Shown: positions 43,653 through 51,801 of the stretch, piece after piece
How the letters are laid out: each line of letters opens with the position of its first letter
Numbering within the stretch: the first letter of the stretch is position 1
The notes under the pieces: generated by a model
What the model saw: only the letters and a program-made list of their open reading frames with translations
Databases searched by the model: none
Told to the model about the DNA's origin: nothing
Assembly: GCA_036263655.1 (NCBI GenBank)
Contig: DATAGP010000005.1
Location: 1-64,000, forward strand
DNA length: 64,000 nucleotides
Reading direction: 5' to 3'
From: Schlegelella_A sp036263655
Lineage (GTDB): Bacteria; Pseudomonadota; Gammaproteobacteria; Burkholderiales; Burkholderiaceae_C
Position numbers and translations under genes: made by a program

Positions 43653-44270
43653 ATGGACGACGAGCAGCAGCATCGAGCCGAGCAGATCCTGAACGTCGCC
43701 CTCGTGCTGGGCGAACGCGACGGCTGGGATGCCGTGCATCTGCACGACGTCGCGCAGCACATGGGCATCGCGCTCGCGGAGATCCAGTTGCACTACCGGC
43801 AGAAGGACGACCTGGCTGAAGCGTGGTTCGACCGCGCCGACGCGGCGCTGGTCCGGGCGGGGGAGGCTGCGGGCTGGGTCGGCCTGCCGATGCGCGAGCG
43901 CCTCCTGAAGACGATGCTCGCCTGGTTCGACGCGCTCGCCGCGCATCGCGCGCTGTCGATCGAGATGCTGCGCTACAAGCTGCAGCCGGACCACCTGCAT
44001 CTGCAGGCCGCCGGGCTGATGCGGATCAGCCGAACCGTGCAATGGATCCGGGAAACAGCCCGGCTGCCGGCGGTGGGCGGGCGGCGCGAGCTCGAGGAGA
44101 TCGTGCTCACGGGCATCTTCCTGGGCGCCGTGGGGCGCTGGCTCCTGGATCGGTCGCCCGACGCGCGCCGCACGCGAGCCTGGCTGGAGCGCCGGCTGGC
44201 CTGGGCCGAGCGAATGGCCTTGCGCTTTCCCGACCGGCTCGCCACGTGGACGCCTTCACGCATGCCCTGA
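43653..44270 (+). CDS. TetR-family transcriptional regulator
   Basis: A 205-residue regulator. The TetR helix-turn-helix occupies ~8-55 (AEQILNVALVLGERDGWDAV, LHDVAQHMGIALAEIQLHYRQKDDL), followed by a helical ligand/dimer domain with an EMLRYKLQPDHLHLQAAGLMRI stretch. An AGGAGA ribosome-binding site eight bases before the ATG at 43653 sets the start. The 3' end overlaps the following membrane hydrolase-like gene by 25 bp, so both are in one operon and the regulator may control it. Confidence 0.85.
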   Translation: MDDEQQHRAEQILNVALVLGERDGWDAVHLHDVAQHMGIALAEIQLHYRQKDDLAEAWFDRADAALVRAGEAAGWVGLPMRERLLKTMLAWFDALAAHRALSIEMLRYKLQPDHLHLQAAGLMRISRTVQWIRETARLPAVGGRRELEEIVLTGIFLGAVGRWLLDRSPDARRTRAWLERRLAWAERMALRFPDRLATWTPSRMP

Positions 44271-45325
44271 TGGGCGCGCATGCGGCGCATCTCGGCACGC
44301 GCCCGGATGCACGACTGTCGCCGCGTACGCGCTTGCTGCTCGGCGGCGTCGCGGCTGCCTTTCCGGACGTCGACTTCATCGGCTTCCTCGTCGATCCGCT
44401 GCGCTTCCTCGCCTACTGGCATCAGGGCCCGACGCACTCGCTGCTGCTCCTGCCGCTCTGGGCCCTGCTGATCGCTGCCGCGTACTGCGCCGCGACGCGG
44501 CGCTGGCGGGCGTTCGGCGAAGCGGTCGCGGTCTGCGGCGCCGGGCTCGCCACGCACCTGGTGCTCGACCTCCTGACGGTGTACGGCACGCAGCTACTCT
44601 ATCCACTGTCGAGCACGCGCGTCAGCCTCAGGACCACCTTCGTCATCGACCCCCTGTTCACCGCGGTGATCGCCATCAGCCTGGCGGCCGCCCTGCACCG
44701 CGGCGATCGGCGCATCGCCGCCGCCGGCTTGCTCCTCCTCGTCGCGTACGTGGGCGGGCAGTGGCTGCTTCGACTGCAGGCGCTGCGGGTCGCCGGCGAG
44801 GCGGCCCGCGCCCAGATCATCGAGCCCGGTCCGGTGGCTGCCCTGCCGCAGCCCTTCTCGCCCTTCAACTGGAAGCTGGTCGCGACGCAGGCGAGCGGCT
44901 TGCGGGTCGCCCATCTCAACCTCATCGGCCATCCGGCGCTGGTGCCGCGGCTCCCGGGCCTCGCGAGCCTGCATGCGATCGCGCAAGCGTACGAGCCGCC
45001 GGACCGGCTGGCCTGGGAACGCCGCAGCTTGTTCGGCGACGAGCCGCAGCTGCGAACGCTGGCCGAGTCGCTCTGGCGCAGGCCGGACTTCGCCGCCTTC
45101 CGGCACTTCGCCGTCTATCCGGCACTCTCCCGCATCGACGATGGCGATGGCCGCCGCTGCGTCTGGTTCACCGACCTGCGCTACGACCTGCCCGCCCTGC
45201 CCGACACCTTCCGCTACGGGCATTGCCAAGTCCCGCCGGGTGCACCGTGGCGGCTGTTTCGGCTGCGCTACTTCACCGAGCACGGGCTGGAGCCGCTGAC
45301 GAGGTCCGGCAGCGCCAAGCCCTAG
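44246..45325 (+). CDS. YdjM/YbcI-type metal-dependent membrane hydrolase family protein
   Basis: A 359-residue protein of the LexA-regulated YdjM (DUF457) family. The N-terminus has the family's metal-binding pattern: DAFTHALMGAHAAH, AAFPDVDFIGF, and HQGPTHSLLLLPLWAL with the H-x-x-x-H-S motif. About four to five membrane segments occupy the first 190 residues, and a C-terminal soluble domain of ~170 residues follows. The GTG start at 44246 lies inside the TetR gene. The family is predicted to act on lipids or the envelope, but its reaction is not established. Confidence 0.85.
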   Translation: MDAFTHALMGAHAAHLGTRPDARLSPRTRLLLGGVAAAFPDVDFIGFLVDPLRFLAYWHQGPTHSLLLLPLWALLIAAAYCAATRRWRAFGEAVAVCGAGLATHLVLDLLTVYGTQLLYPLSSTRVSLRTTFVIDPLFTAVIAISLAAALHRGDRRIAAAGLLLLVAYVGGQWLLRLQALRVAGEAARAQIIEPGPVAALPQPFSPFNWKLVATQASGLRVAHLNLIGHPALVPRLPGLASLHAIAQAYEPPDRLAWERRSLFGDEPQLRTLAESLWRRPDFAAFRHFAVYPALSRIDDGDGRRCVWFTDLRYDLPALPDTFRYGHCQVPPGAPWRLFRLRYFTEHGLEPLTRSGSAKP

Positions 45326-45360
45326 AGCGCCCTGGCAGTTCAGCTTCGAGCCGGTGGCGG

Positions 45361-45894
45361 TTACCCCGCCTTGTGCGGCTTGACGTCAGCTCCGCTCATG
45401 CGATAGCACGCGGCGCCGAGGTCGGAATCGGAACGCACGACCTTCATCGTCCCGGCGACCCAGACGGCGCTCGTGTTGCGCACTTCCGGGCTGACCGGTT
45501 CCGCCGGCGTCACGTGGACGACCTGGTTGGCGGGTGGGGCCGGCGAATGCAGGCACGCCCCGTAATAGGGCACGAGGAGGAACTCGCTGACGTGGCGCTG
45601 CTTGACGAACTGCAACGGGACCATGTAGCCGCCCAGGCGCAGCCGACGATCGTGGACATCGGGATTGGGAGGCGCGTTGTCGAGCAGCGCGCGCACCTTG
45701 CGCAGGATCTCCTCTGCCTGCGGATCGTTGTCGTCGATGCGATCCAGGCGCAGCGGGCCCAGCACCGCCTGCGTGTTCCATCCGGGTGGCAGCAGGGCGG
45801 GCCAGGACGTGGTCTCGTAGCCTTGCGCATCGCTGGCCGCCCTGGCGGCGCCAGCGGCCGCAAGGAGCCAGACGAGCGCTTGTCGGCGACGCAT
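45361..45894 (-). CDS. DUF3299 exported protein
   Basis: A 177-residue exported protein: Arg-rich N-terminus and hydrophobic segment (RRRQALVWLLAAAGAARAA), then the DUF3299 domain with RRLRLGGYMVPLQFVKQRHVSEFLLVPYYGACLHSPAPPANQVV split across its centre. The H-x-x-x-F-LLVPY-GAC-H-P-PPANQ block is the family signature; a metal or cofactor role for its Cys and His is plausible but unproven. It starts five bases after the stop of the upstream metallo-beta-lactamase-fold gene, so the two are one transcription unit. Confidence 0.8.
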   Translation of the reverse strand: MRRRQALVWLLAAAGAARAASDAQGYETTSWPALLPPGWNTQAVLGPLRLDRIDDNDPQAEEILRKVRALLDNAPPNPDVHDRRLRLGGYMVPLQFVKQRHVSEFLLVPYYGACLHSPAPPANQVVHVTPAEPVSPEVRNTSAVWVAGTMKVVRSDSDLGAACYRMSGADVKPHKAG

Positions 45895-45898
45895 GCTT

Positions 45899-47041
45899 CT
45901 AGAGCACGCCCGTCGCTCTCAGCTTCGCCGACTTGGCGCAGAGCTCCACGACGGCGAAGTAGTTGAGCACCTCGCGCTGGCCGACCTCGTACGGGTTGGG
46001 CACGTCCCTCAGCAAACGGTTGGGAACGTCGGGAACGTTCGCGTCGTTGCGAGGGTTGCCCTGGCGGTTGCCTCGGCGATTGTTCTGTCCGCCTTGATCG
46101 TCCTCCCTGAGGACCCGGATCATCGCCGCCGTGTTCGCCCTGAAGTAGGCATTGTCGAACTCGGTGTGGTTCGACATCAGCGCGGTGGCTCCAAAAGCCG
46201 CCGCCCTCTGCGCGAACTTCTGCGCCGATTGGATGTACTGATCGTAGAACGCGGGCATGGGGTTGGTGAACGAGATCGCGGTGCCGCCGACGTAGGCCAC
46301 GCGGATCGGCTGGCCACGGTCCCTGAACTCGAACAGGAACGACAGCGTGCCCGGCGTGTGCCCCGGCATGGTGACGATCTGCACCGAGACGTCGCCGACC
46401 CGGATGACGCGCCCGTCCGTGCCGTCGTTCTGCGGCCCGAAGCGGGTCGCGTGCGGTACGGTGCGCGCCAGCACGCTCGGCCAGTCGCCCTCGCCGTAGA
46501 CGATCGTGGCGTTCGGGAAGGCGGCCTCGGTCAGGTGTGCGCCGCCGTCGTGGTCGCCGTGGGCGTGCGAATAGATGGAGTAGCGGACCTTTTGCGGATC
46601 GAGGCCCAGGAAGCGCAAGCCCCTGTGGATCTCGTCCTCGGTCGCGTATTCGAAATTGCCGTCGAGGACGATGATGTCGCCGTTGCGCGCGACCAGCGCG
46701 AAGCTGCTGTGGTTCCGTGTCCCGAGGAAGTAGAGGTTGTCGCCGATCTGCGCCGGCGGCGAATACCAGTTCTCCCGAGGCGGGGTGCCGCCGGGGGGCG
46801 TCGGCAGATCTCCGCTCGGATAGTTCGCCGGGTTGTACGTGGGCAGGACCCGATTGGCTGCCGAAATCGTCGGTACGCACAAGCGCGTGTAGGTGCCCAT
46901 CCAGTCGGTGCCTGCATAGAACTTGGCCGAGGCCTGCAGGGATTCGACGGTCGGCGCCGTCTGCGCCAGCGCCGGTCCCGATACCGTGCTCGCCACCATC
47001 GCGTAGATCGCACCCCAAACTATCGAACGTCGTGTCTTCAT
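45899..47041 (-). CDS. Exported metallo-beta-lactamase-fold hydrolase, subclass B3-like
   Basis: A 380-residue exported metallohydrolase. The signal peptide ends at PALAQ (residue ~27). Zinc ligands match the B3 pattern: SHAHGDHDGG (His159, His161, Asp163, His164), His228 in MPGHTPG and His292 in SNHTEFD. Compared with classical B3 beta-lactamases (~270-290 residues) it has a ~60-residue N-terminal extension and an Asn/Arg/Gly-rich C-terminal linker (GGQNNRRGNRQGNPRND) before a last helix. Beta-lactamase activity is therefore possible but not assured. The AAAGGAGA site sets the start. It is divergent from a LysR regulator and co-transcribed with a DUF3299 gene. Confidence 0.82.
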   Translation of the reverse strand: MKTRRSIVWGAIYAMVASTVSGPALAQTAPTVESLQASAKFYAGTDWMGTYTRLCVPTISAANRVLPTYNPANYPSGDLPTPPGGTPPRENWYSPPAQIGDNLYFLGTRNHSSFALVARNGDIIVLDGNFEYATEDEIHRGLRFLGLDPQKVRYSIYSHAHGDHDGGAHLTEAAFPNATIVYGEGDWPSVLARTVPHATRFGPQNDGTDGRVIRVGDVSVQIVTMPGHTPGTLSFLFEFRDRGQPIRVAYVGGTAISFTNPMPAFYDQYIQSAQKFAQRAAAFGATALMSNHTEFDNAYFRANTAAMIRVLREDDQGGQNNRRGNRQGNPRNDANVPDVPNRLLRDVPNPYEVGQREVLNYFAVVELCAKSAKLRATGVL

Positions 47042-47167
47042 GCTTGTCTCCTTTGGTCTCATACGGAATTCGAGTTGCACCATCAACGGAGTGGCGATGG
47101 CTGCCCACCGCTCTGCGTCGCCCTCGAAGCCGGATGATCGGAAAGAGCAGCCGGTGACACCATTGAA

Positions 47168-47186
47168 ATCATGTGATCGCAGCGAT
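47168..47186. promoter_or_regulatory. Overlapping inverted repeats in the MBL/LysR divergent region
   Basis: ATCATGTGAT (47168-47177, arms ATCA/TGAT) overlaps ATCGCAGCGAT (47176-47186, arms ATCG/CGAT), ending 11 bp before the LysR start. The arrangement fits a LysR-type site that controls the regulator and the divergent hydrolase gene. Confidence 0.4.
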
Positions 47187-47197
47187 AAAACACCGTC

Positions 47198-48133
47198 ATG
47201 GACCTGAATCTTCGCAACGCACGTGCCTTCGTGGTGGTGGCCCGTCACGGCAGCTTCACCAAGGCAGCGGCGTTGCTGCACCTGTCGCAGCCCGCGCTCA
47301 CCGTGCAGATCCGCAACTTCGAGAGCGCGCTCAAGGTCAAGGTGCTCGATCGAAGCAGCCGCTCCGTCGAGCTGACGCAGACGGGACGCGAACTGCTGCC
47401 GACGCTCGAGAGGATGCTGCACGAGTTCGACACGATCGTCGCTGACACCCACGCCACGAGCGCCGGGCGCAGAGGCACCGTGCGGATCGCCGCGTTGCCT
47501 TCCTTCGCGTCGGGCCTGCTCCCCGACGTCATACGCGCCGTGCGCGAGACCGAGCCGGGGCTCGGCTTCGTCGTGCGCGACGCCGTCGCGAGCCGCGTCA
47601 TCGACCTCGTCGTCGAGGAAGAGGTGGACCTCGGCCTGACCGGCGGCGAGATGCCCACCGACCAGGTCGAGGTGCTGCACCGGTGCGAGGATCGGCTCTG
47701 CGTCGTCTTCCCGCGCGATCACGCCTTCGCGCGGCTCCGCACCGTCAAGTTCGAGGATCTCGTCGGTGTCCCCATGGTGCTGACCGACCATGCGACGAGC
47801 CTTCGCGCCGTCGTCGAAAGTGCCTTTTCTCGCGCCCGCTTGCGCCCTGTGGTCGTCTGTGAGACGACACACATGCTGACGGCAGCGGCGATGGTCGCAA
47901 GCGGGCTAGGCGTCGCGATCCTGCCGGGGTCGGCGCGCGAACGCGAGGCGATGCCGGGCCTGGCCTCCCGGTCGATCGACGATGAGGCGTTCGTCCGCCC
48001 GCTGGCGCTCGTGAAGAAGGCGCGGCGGACCTTGTCGGCCGCCTGCGATTCATTCGCGCAAGCCTGCATCGCCGGCCTCGAGCGGAGTGCGTCGGCACCG
48101 GCCGCGAAGCCGGCGCGAAAGAGCAAGCACTGA
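47198..48133 (+). CDS. LysR-family transcriptional regulator
   Basis: A 311-residue LysR protein. Winged helix at ~5-65 (NLRNARAFVVVARHGSFTKAAALL, SQPALTVQIRNFESAL, VKVLDRSSRSVELTQTG). The effector domain (~90-295) has VRIAALPSFASGLLPDVIRAV and AAMVASGLGVAILPG. A basic Ala/Lys tail ends the protein. It is divergent from the B3-like hydrolase/DUF3299 operon, with inverted repeats just upstream of its start. By analogy with LysR-controlled hydrolases (AmpR type) it may regulate that operon. Confidence 0.9.
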   Translation: MDLNLRNARAFVVVARHGSFTKAAALLHLSQPALTVQIRNFESALKVKVLDRSSRSVELTQTGRELLPTLERMLHEFDTIVADTHATSAGRRGTVRIAALPSFASGLLPDVIRAVRETEPGLGFVVRDAVASRVIDLVVEEEVDLGLTGGEMPTDQVEVLHRCEDRLCVVFPRDHAFARLRTVKFEDLVGVPMVLTDHATSLRAVVESAFSRARLRPVVVCETTHMLTAAAMVASGLGVAILPGSAREREAMPGLASRSIDDEAFVRPLALVKKARRTLSAACDSFAQACIAGLERSASAPAAKPARKSKH

Positions 48134-48171
48134 GGAGCGGCTCGCCCGCACCCGCTGGACATCCGAGCGGT

Positions 48172-48191
48172 CGGCCGCCGTCTAGCGGCCG
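48172..48191. terminator. Hairpin between convergent LysR and amidohydrolase genes
   Basis: CGGCCGC (48172-48178) and GCGGCCG (48185-48191) pair across a 6-base loop that contains the amidohydrolase stop codon (48182-48184). It lies 39 bp past the LysR stop. Candidate bidirectional terminator without a T-run. Confidence 0.45.
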
Positions 48192-49849
48192 TCGAGAGAC
48201 CTCGGCACCCGAACCACGTTCGCGTCGTGCATCACCTTCCCGCCGATGAGTGTCAGAACCGACTGGATCCGCGGGATCTGGGCGTCCGGCACCGAGAAGA
48301 AGTCGCGGTCGAGAACGACGAGATCGGCATGGTTGCCCTTCTCGATCGAGCCGATGTCGTCCTCCCAGATGAACCACTTGTTCGCAGCGGTCGCCAGCCG
48401 CATCGTCTCCTGACGGGTCAGCCTCTGCCCCTCGTTCACCAGGTCACCACGCAGGTTCCTGCCCGTGATCATGGTGTAGAAGTTGAGCCATGGGTTGATG
48501 ACGGTGATGTCGCCGCCGTCGGAGTGGTAGCCCAGCGGAATGCCGTTGTCGTAGAGCATGCGGTACGGCGGCCCGACCGGCGGCGCGTTGGCGGCGCGCG
48601 TGCGTGTCGGCCCCCACCCGACCAGCAGGCCACCGCCCAGCGCCTTGAAGCGGTTCACCAGATCCTCGGTGACTTGCGGCACGTGCGAGATGATCCAGCG
48701 CAGCCCGTTGATCGGGATCTCGGCGTTGACGATCTCGCGGTCCATCACCAGATTGTTGAAAGACGTGAGGTTCAGCGAATGGTCCTCGGCACGCCAGCCC
48801 TCCGCGGCGATGGCGCGCAGACCGAATACGCCGCCGCCGGTGAACTCACCGATTCCGCCGGTCTTCAACCAGTCGTTGCCGAAGAACGGGAACGAATTCC
48901 TCAGCCGCTCGGCCAGCGTCGGAATGGCGGGATCGTTGGCCGGGTCCTGGTGCAGGAAGTCGATGCGCAAGCGTGCGGGCAGCGCCTTTTCCCGGTCCAG
49001 CGCGAGGAACGGCCGGTGCATCGTGTAGACGTTCTCGGTTGCGATGCCGCCGGCCGGCAGTGCCGAGTGGAAGGCACCGGCGTCCTTGTGCGTCGTGATG
49101 CCGAGAGTGGTGAAGTACTGCAGGGCCTCCGCAGCAGTGCGCTTCCTCGACTCGGGCGTCAGCAGCCGCTCGCGCAGCAGGCGCAGCGCCAGGGTCGTTC
49201 CCGACGCGCCGCCCGGAATGCTGCCGTCGGCAGCGACGGTGACGCCCGCGAACTGCAGCCAGGTCCTGCCCGCGCTGTTGGTGCTCGCGCCGCCCTGGGC
49301 CGCCTGGATGTAGACCGGGTGGCCGATCGCGTCGAGCTCGCTGAGGTTCGGCAACCGCTGCTCGGCAAACTGCATCGCCGATATCGGTCCGATGGTGGTG
49401 ATGAATCCGCCGCGCGGCACCGTCGCCGCATACGCCTGGTACGCCGCGATCGCGTCCGGAATCGTGAAGACGTGCTCCATCGACACGTGGTATCCGGGCC
49501 GGTTGCCCACCAGCACGATGTGGTTGTGCGCGTCGATGATTCCGGGAATCACGGTGCGTCCACCGACATCGATGACCTTCGGCTTGTCGCTGCGATCGAC
49601 GCGGCGGCCCACCTCGACGAAGCGGCCGTTCTTGATCAGCACCTCGTCGACGACGCGGTTCGTCGCGTCCATCGTGTGGATCCGGCCGTTGGTGATCACC
49701 AGCGCCTCGCCTTTGTCCCCTCGACCGTCCCTCCGGTCGCCGCGCCGACCGTCGTCGGCCGAGGTCGACAGCCCGAACGAGACCGCTCCTGCGCCGACGA
49801 GCGTTGCGGCGAATACGGCCCTCAGGTTCCGCCAGGTCGAGACTCTCAT
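48182..49849 (-). CDS. Exported amidohydrolase (YtcJ-like, amidohydrolase 3 family)
   Basis: A 555-residue metal-dependent hydrolase. An N-terminal hydrophobic segment (LRAVFAATLVGAGAVSFGLS) suggests export, then a charged Asp/Arg/Gly linker. The amidohydrolase barrel begins at VITNGRIHTMDATNRVVDEVLI, with the metal site HxH in IIDAHNHIVLVG. Later landmarks are the HKDAG segment, GYHSDGGDITVINPW (active-site Asp region) and GSIEKGNHADLVVLDRDFF, the C-terminal beta-sandwich close. The substrate (an N-acyl or ureido compound) is unknown. The PEP-CTERM gene is upstream on the same strand, 37 bp away. Confidence 0.88.
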   Translation of the reverse strand: MRVSTWRNLRAVFAATLVGAGAVSFGLSTSADDGRRGDRRDGRGDKGEALVITNGRIHTMDATNRVVDEVLIKNGRFVEVGRRVDRSDKPKVIDVGGRTVIPGIIDAHNHIVLVGNRPGYHVSMEHVFTIPDAIAAYQAYAATVPRGGFITTIGPISAMQFAEQRLPNLSELDAIGHPVYIQAAQGGASTNSAGRTWLQFAGVTVAADGSIPGGASGTTLALRLLRERLLTPESRKRTAAEALQYFTTLGITTHKDAGAFHSALPAGGIATENVYTMHRPFLALDREKALPARLRIDFLHQDPANDPAIPTLAERLRNSFPFFGNDWLKTGGIGEFTGGGVFGLRAIAAEGWRAEDHSLNLTSFNNLVMDREIVNAEIPINGLRWIISHVPQVTEDLVNRFKALGGGLLVGWGPTRTRAANAPPVGPPYRMLYDNGIPLGYHSDGGDITVINPWLNFYTMITGRNLRGDLVNEGQRLTRQETMRLATAANKWFIWEDDIGSIEKGNHADLVVLDRDFFSVPDAQIPRIQSVLTLIGGKVMHDANVVRVPRSLDGR

Positions 49850-49886
49850 TCGAAACTCCTTCGATGGGCGAAATCAACAGCCCACG

Positions 49887-50485
49887 TCACTTTTGCAAGC
49901 GGCCCCTGGAACGAGCGACCAAGCCAAGCGCCCCCGCCAGCAGCAGGGCGTAGGTTTCCGGCTCGGGGATCGCGGCAGCCATGAAGTCGAACTGCGAGAT
50001 CGTGGCCGTTGCGGAGCCGCCGATGCAGTCGGTGCAGTTGAGGAACCAGCCAAACGACGACGCGGCGGCAAACGTTCGCATGCCGCTCTGAGCGTTGGCT
50101 CCGCCCGGATCCGACAACAGCACGCGGGACGAGTCGACGAGCACGCCGAAGAGGTCGCCGCCCGGGCCCGCGGTATCGGTCGTCAGGTACGACCAGCTGA
50201 ACGAATAGATTCCGGGCAAGCTCGCCGTGACCTGGAGCTGGCACGGCCGGGAACCTGGAAAGCGCCACCGGTGCAGCTCGGCACGTCACCCGCAGCGTTG
50301 CTGCCGGTCAGGACGAGCTGGGCGGTCGTGAACGTCGCGACTCCAAGCGTCGGTGAACCCGCGAGGGTGCCGGTGTGGGCGACCGTCCAGGTGGCAGGTG
50401 CGAGCGGGCCGGTGAAGTCGACTGCCGCTGCCGGCCCGGCCAAGCCCGCAAGAGCAATGGAAGCAATGGTGATCAGCTTCCGCAC
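49887..50485 (-). pseudogene. PEP-CTERM sorting-signal protein gene with a frameshift
   Basis: Two frames together give one protein. The first (from 50485) has a signal peptide (LITIASIALAGLAGPAAAV) and a beta-rich domain up to CTGGAFQVPG. It then goes off into Arg/Ser nonsense. A shifted frame resumes with CQLQVTASLPGIYSFSWSY and runs to the C-terminal sorting signal: IPEPETYALLLAGALGLVA followed by a basic end. The PEP motif, hydrophobic helix and Arg cluster define a substrate of exosortase-type export. The shift lies near 50235-50260, in a G/C-rich run. A true null mutation and a sequencing error are both possible; about 195 residues if restored. Confidence 0.75.
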
Positions 50486-50663
50486 ACTCGTCCCCTGTAT
50501 CGACGTCGCCGCTCGGTCGTCCGAACGCGCACCTTCGAGACAGATTAGGGGCGAGGCGGCTCACGCGTATCCGGACATTTCAGGAGCGGCGCACGCACGC
50601 TGCTTGCCAACGCTCGCCATGCGCCGCGGCCGCTCACACGCTGCCGGGTGCCGAACGTGCAGC

Positions 50664-51674
50664 TCAGCGGCGCGCCGCCTGGTAGTAGCGAGGCTCGTAG
50701 TAGGCCGAGACCGGCTGCATCTTCTTCGACGGCTTGCCGTACCGTTCGCGCAGCTCGACCACCGTGCGCACACCGGCTTCGTTCAGCCGGGCCTGGCGCT
50801 CGAACCCCGTCGCCGGGTGGAGCAGGATGTCGTAGGCCTGCGACGCGCTTTGCGGCGTCGAGTTCGGCACATTGCGCAGGAAAAGATCCAGCGCCGCCTG
50901 CCTGTTGCGCGGCTCGTACAGCCAGTCGAGTGCCTCGCGATAGCCGCGGATGTAGCCGGTCACCGCGCCGGCATTCTGCTGGGCCCAGCTGCGGCGCACG
51001 CCGGCGACGAGGCCCTGATAGCTGCCGAGCGTCGCCGACGCGTCCGCCAGCACGCGCTTGCCCTGCGCCTGCGCCAGCACGTCGAAGGGCGAGATGAGCA
51101 TCGTTGCGGCATGTCTGCCGGCGAGCAGCTGCTCGAAGCGCTGCATGACGCCGCCGGCAGGCACGGTCTTGTAGTCGCGGTCGAGCACCAGTCCGTTGCG
51201 CGCCAGGATCTCGAGGAGCACGAACGCATATCCGGTGGTCAGCGAGTCGACCGAGACCTCCTTGCCGCGCAGCTGCGCGATCGTGCCGATGTCGGGCTGC
51301 GCCACGAGCTTCAGAAAACCGCTGTCGCCGCCCATCACGGCGACCAGGTCGGCGCCGTCGACGCCGGGTGCCCCCTGGCCCTCGCGGTAGGCGATAAGGT
51401 TGTCGACGGCCGTCATCGCGATCTCGAAGTCGCCCTTGACGAGGCCGGTCAGCTGGAACGTCGAATTCGGCGTGTTGACGGTCTTCACGTCGACGCCGTT
51501 GCGGACGAAGAAGCCCTGCGCCTGCGCCGCCCAGAGCGGCCAGTTGAAGCCGCCGGGGAAGACGATCACCTTCAGCTCCTGAGGGGGGGCGGCGGGCGCC
51601 TCTGCCCGAGGCAGCGGTGAGCAGGCGGCCAGCAACGCCGGCACGAGGCCGCAAACGAGTCGGATCAGTTTCAC
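50664..51674 (-). CDS. ABC transporter substrate-binding lipoprotein (NMT1/SsuA-like)
   Basis: A 336-residue lipoprotein with lipobox LLAAC at about residue 20 (RLVCGLVPALLAAC). The binding fold opens with LKVIVFPGGFNWPLWAAQAQGFF, typical of NMT1/TauA/SsuA-type receptors for sulfonates, pyrimidines or thiamine precursors. Later landmarks are RGKEVSVDSLTTGYAFVLLEIL and AGVRRSWAQQNAGAVTGYI. The GTG start (51674) with a GGAG site gives a proper signal peptide. No permease or ATPase gene is adjacent, so it is an orphan receptor. It is divergent from the GrdB-like gene, which may act on the same compound. Confidence 0.82.
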   Translation of the reverse strand: MKLIRLVCGLVPALLAACSPLPRAEAPAAPPQELKVIVFPGGFNWPLWAAQAQGFFVRNGVDVKTVNTPNSTFQLTGLVKGDFEIAMTAVDNLIAYREGQGAPGVDGADLVAVMGGDSGFLKLVAQPDIGTIAQLRGKEVSVDSLTTGYAFVLLEILARNGLVLDRDYKTVPAGGVMQRFEQLLAGRHAATMLISPFDVLAQAQGKRVLADASATLGSYQGLVAGVRRSWAQQNAGAVTGYIRGYREALDWLYEPRNRQAALDLFLRNVPNSTPQSASQAYDILLHPATGFERQARLNEAGVRTVVELRERYGKPSKKMQPVSAYYEPRYYQAARR

Positions 51675-51801
51675 GGTGTCTCCACTTCCATTCACGGTCG
51701 AGCATCTCGGCTGCCGAAGGCTACACCGTAGCGAGCGAGCGTAAAGGACGCGCTGCACAATGGCACGCCCCGTGCGCGAACCTCTCGCCGGAGACAAAAG
51801 G

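Noticed and set aside
45899..47041. Confident call of an acquired carbapenemase
   Set aside because: Zinc ligands fit B3, but the length, extensions and native codon use indicate a chromosomal family member of unproven substrate, with no mobile element nearby.
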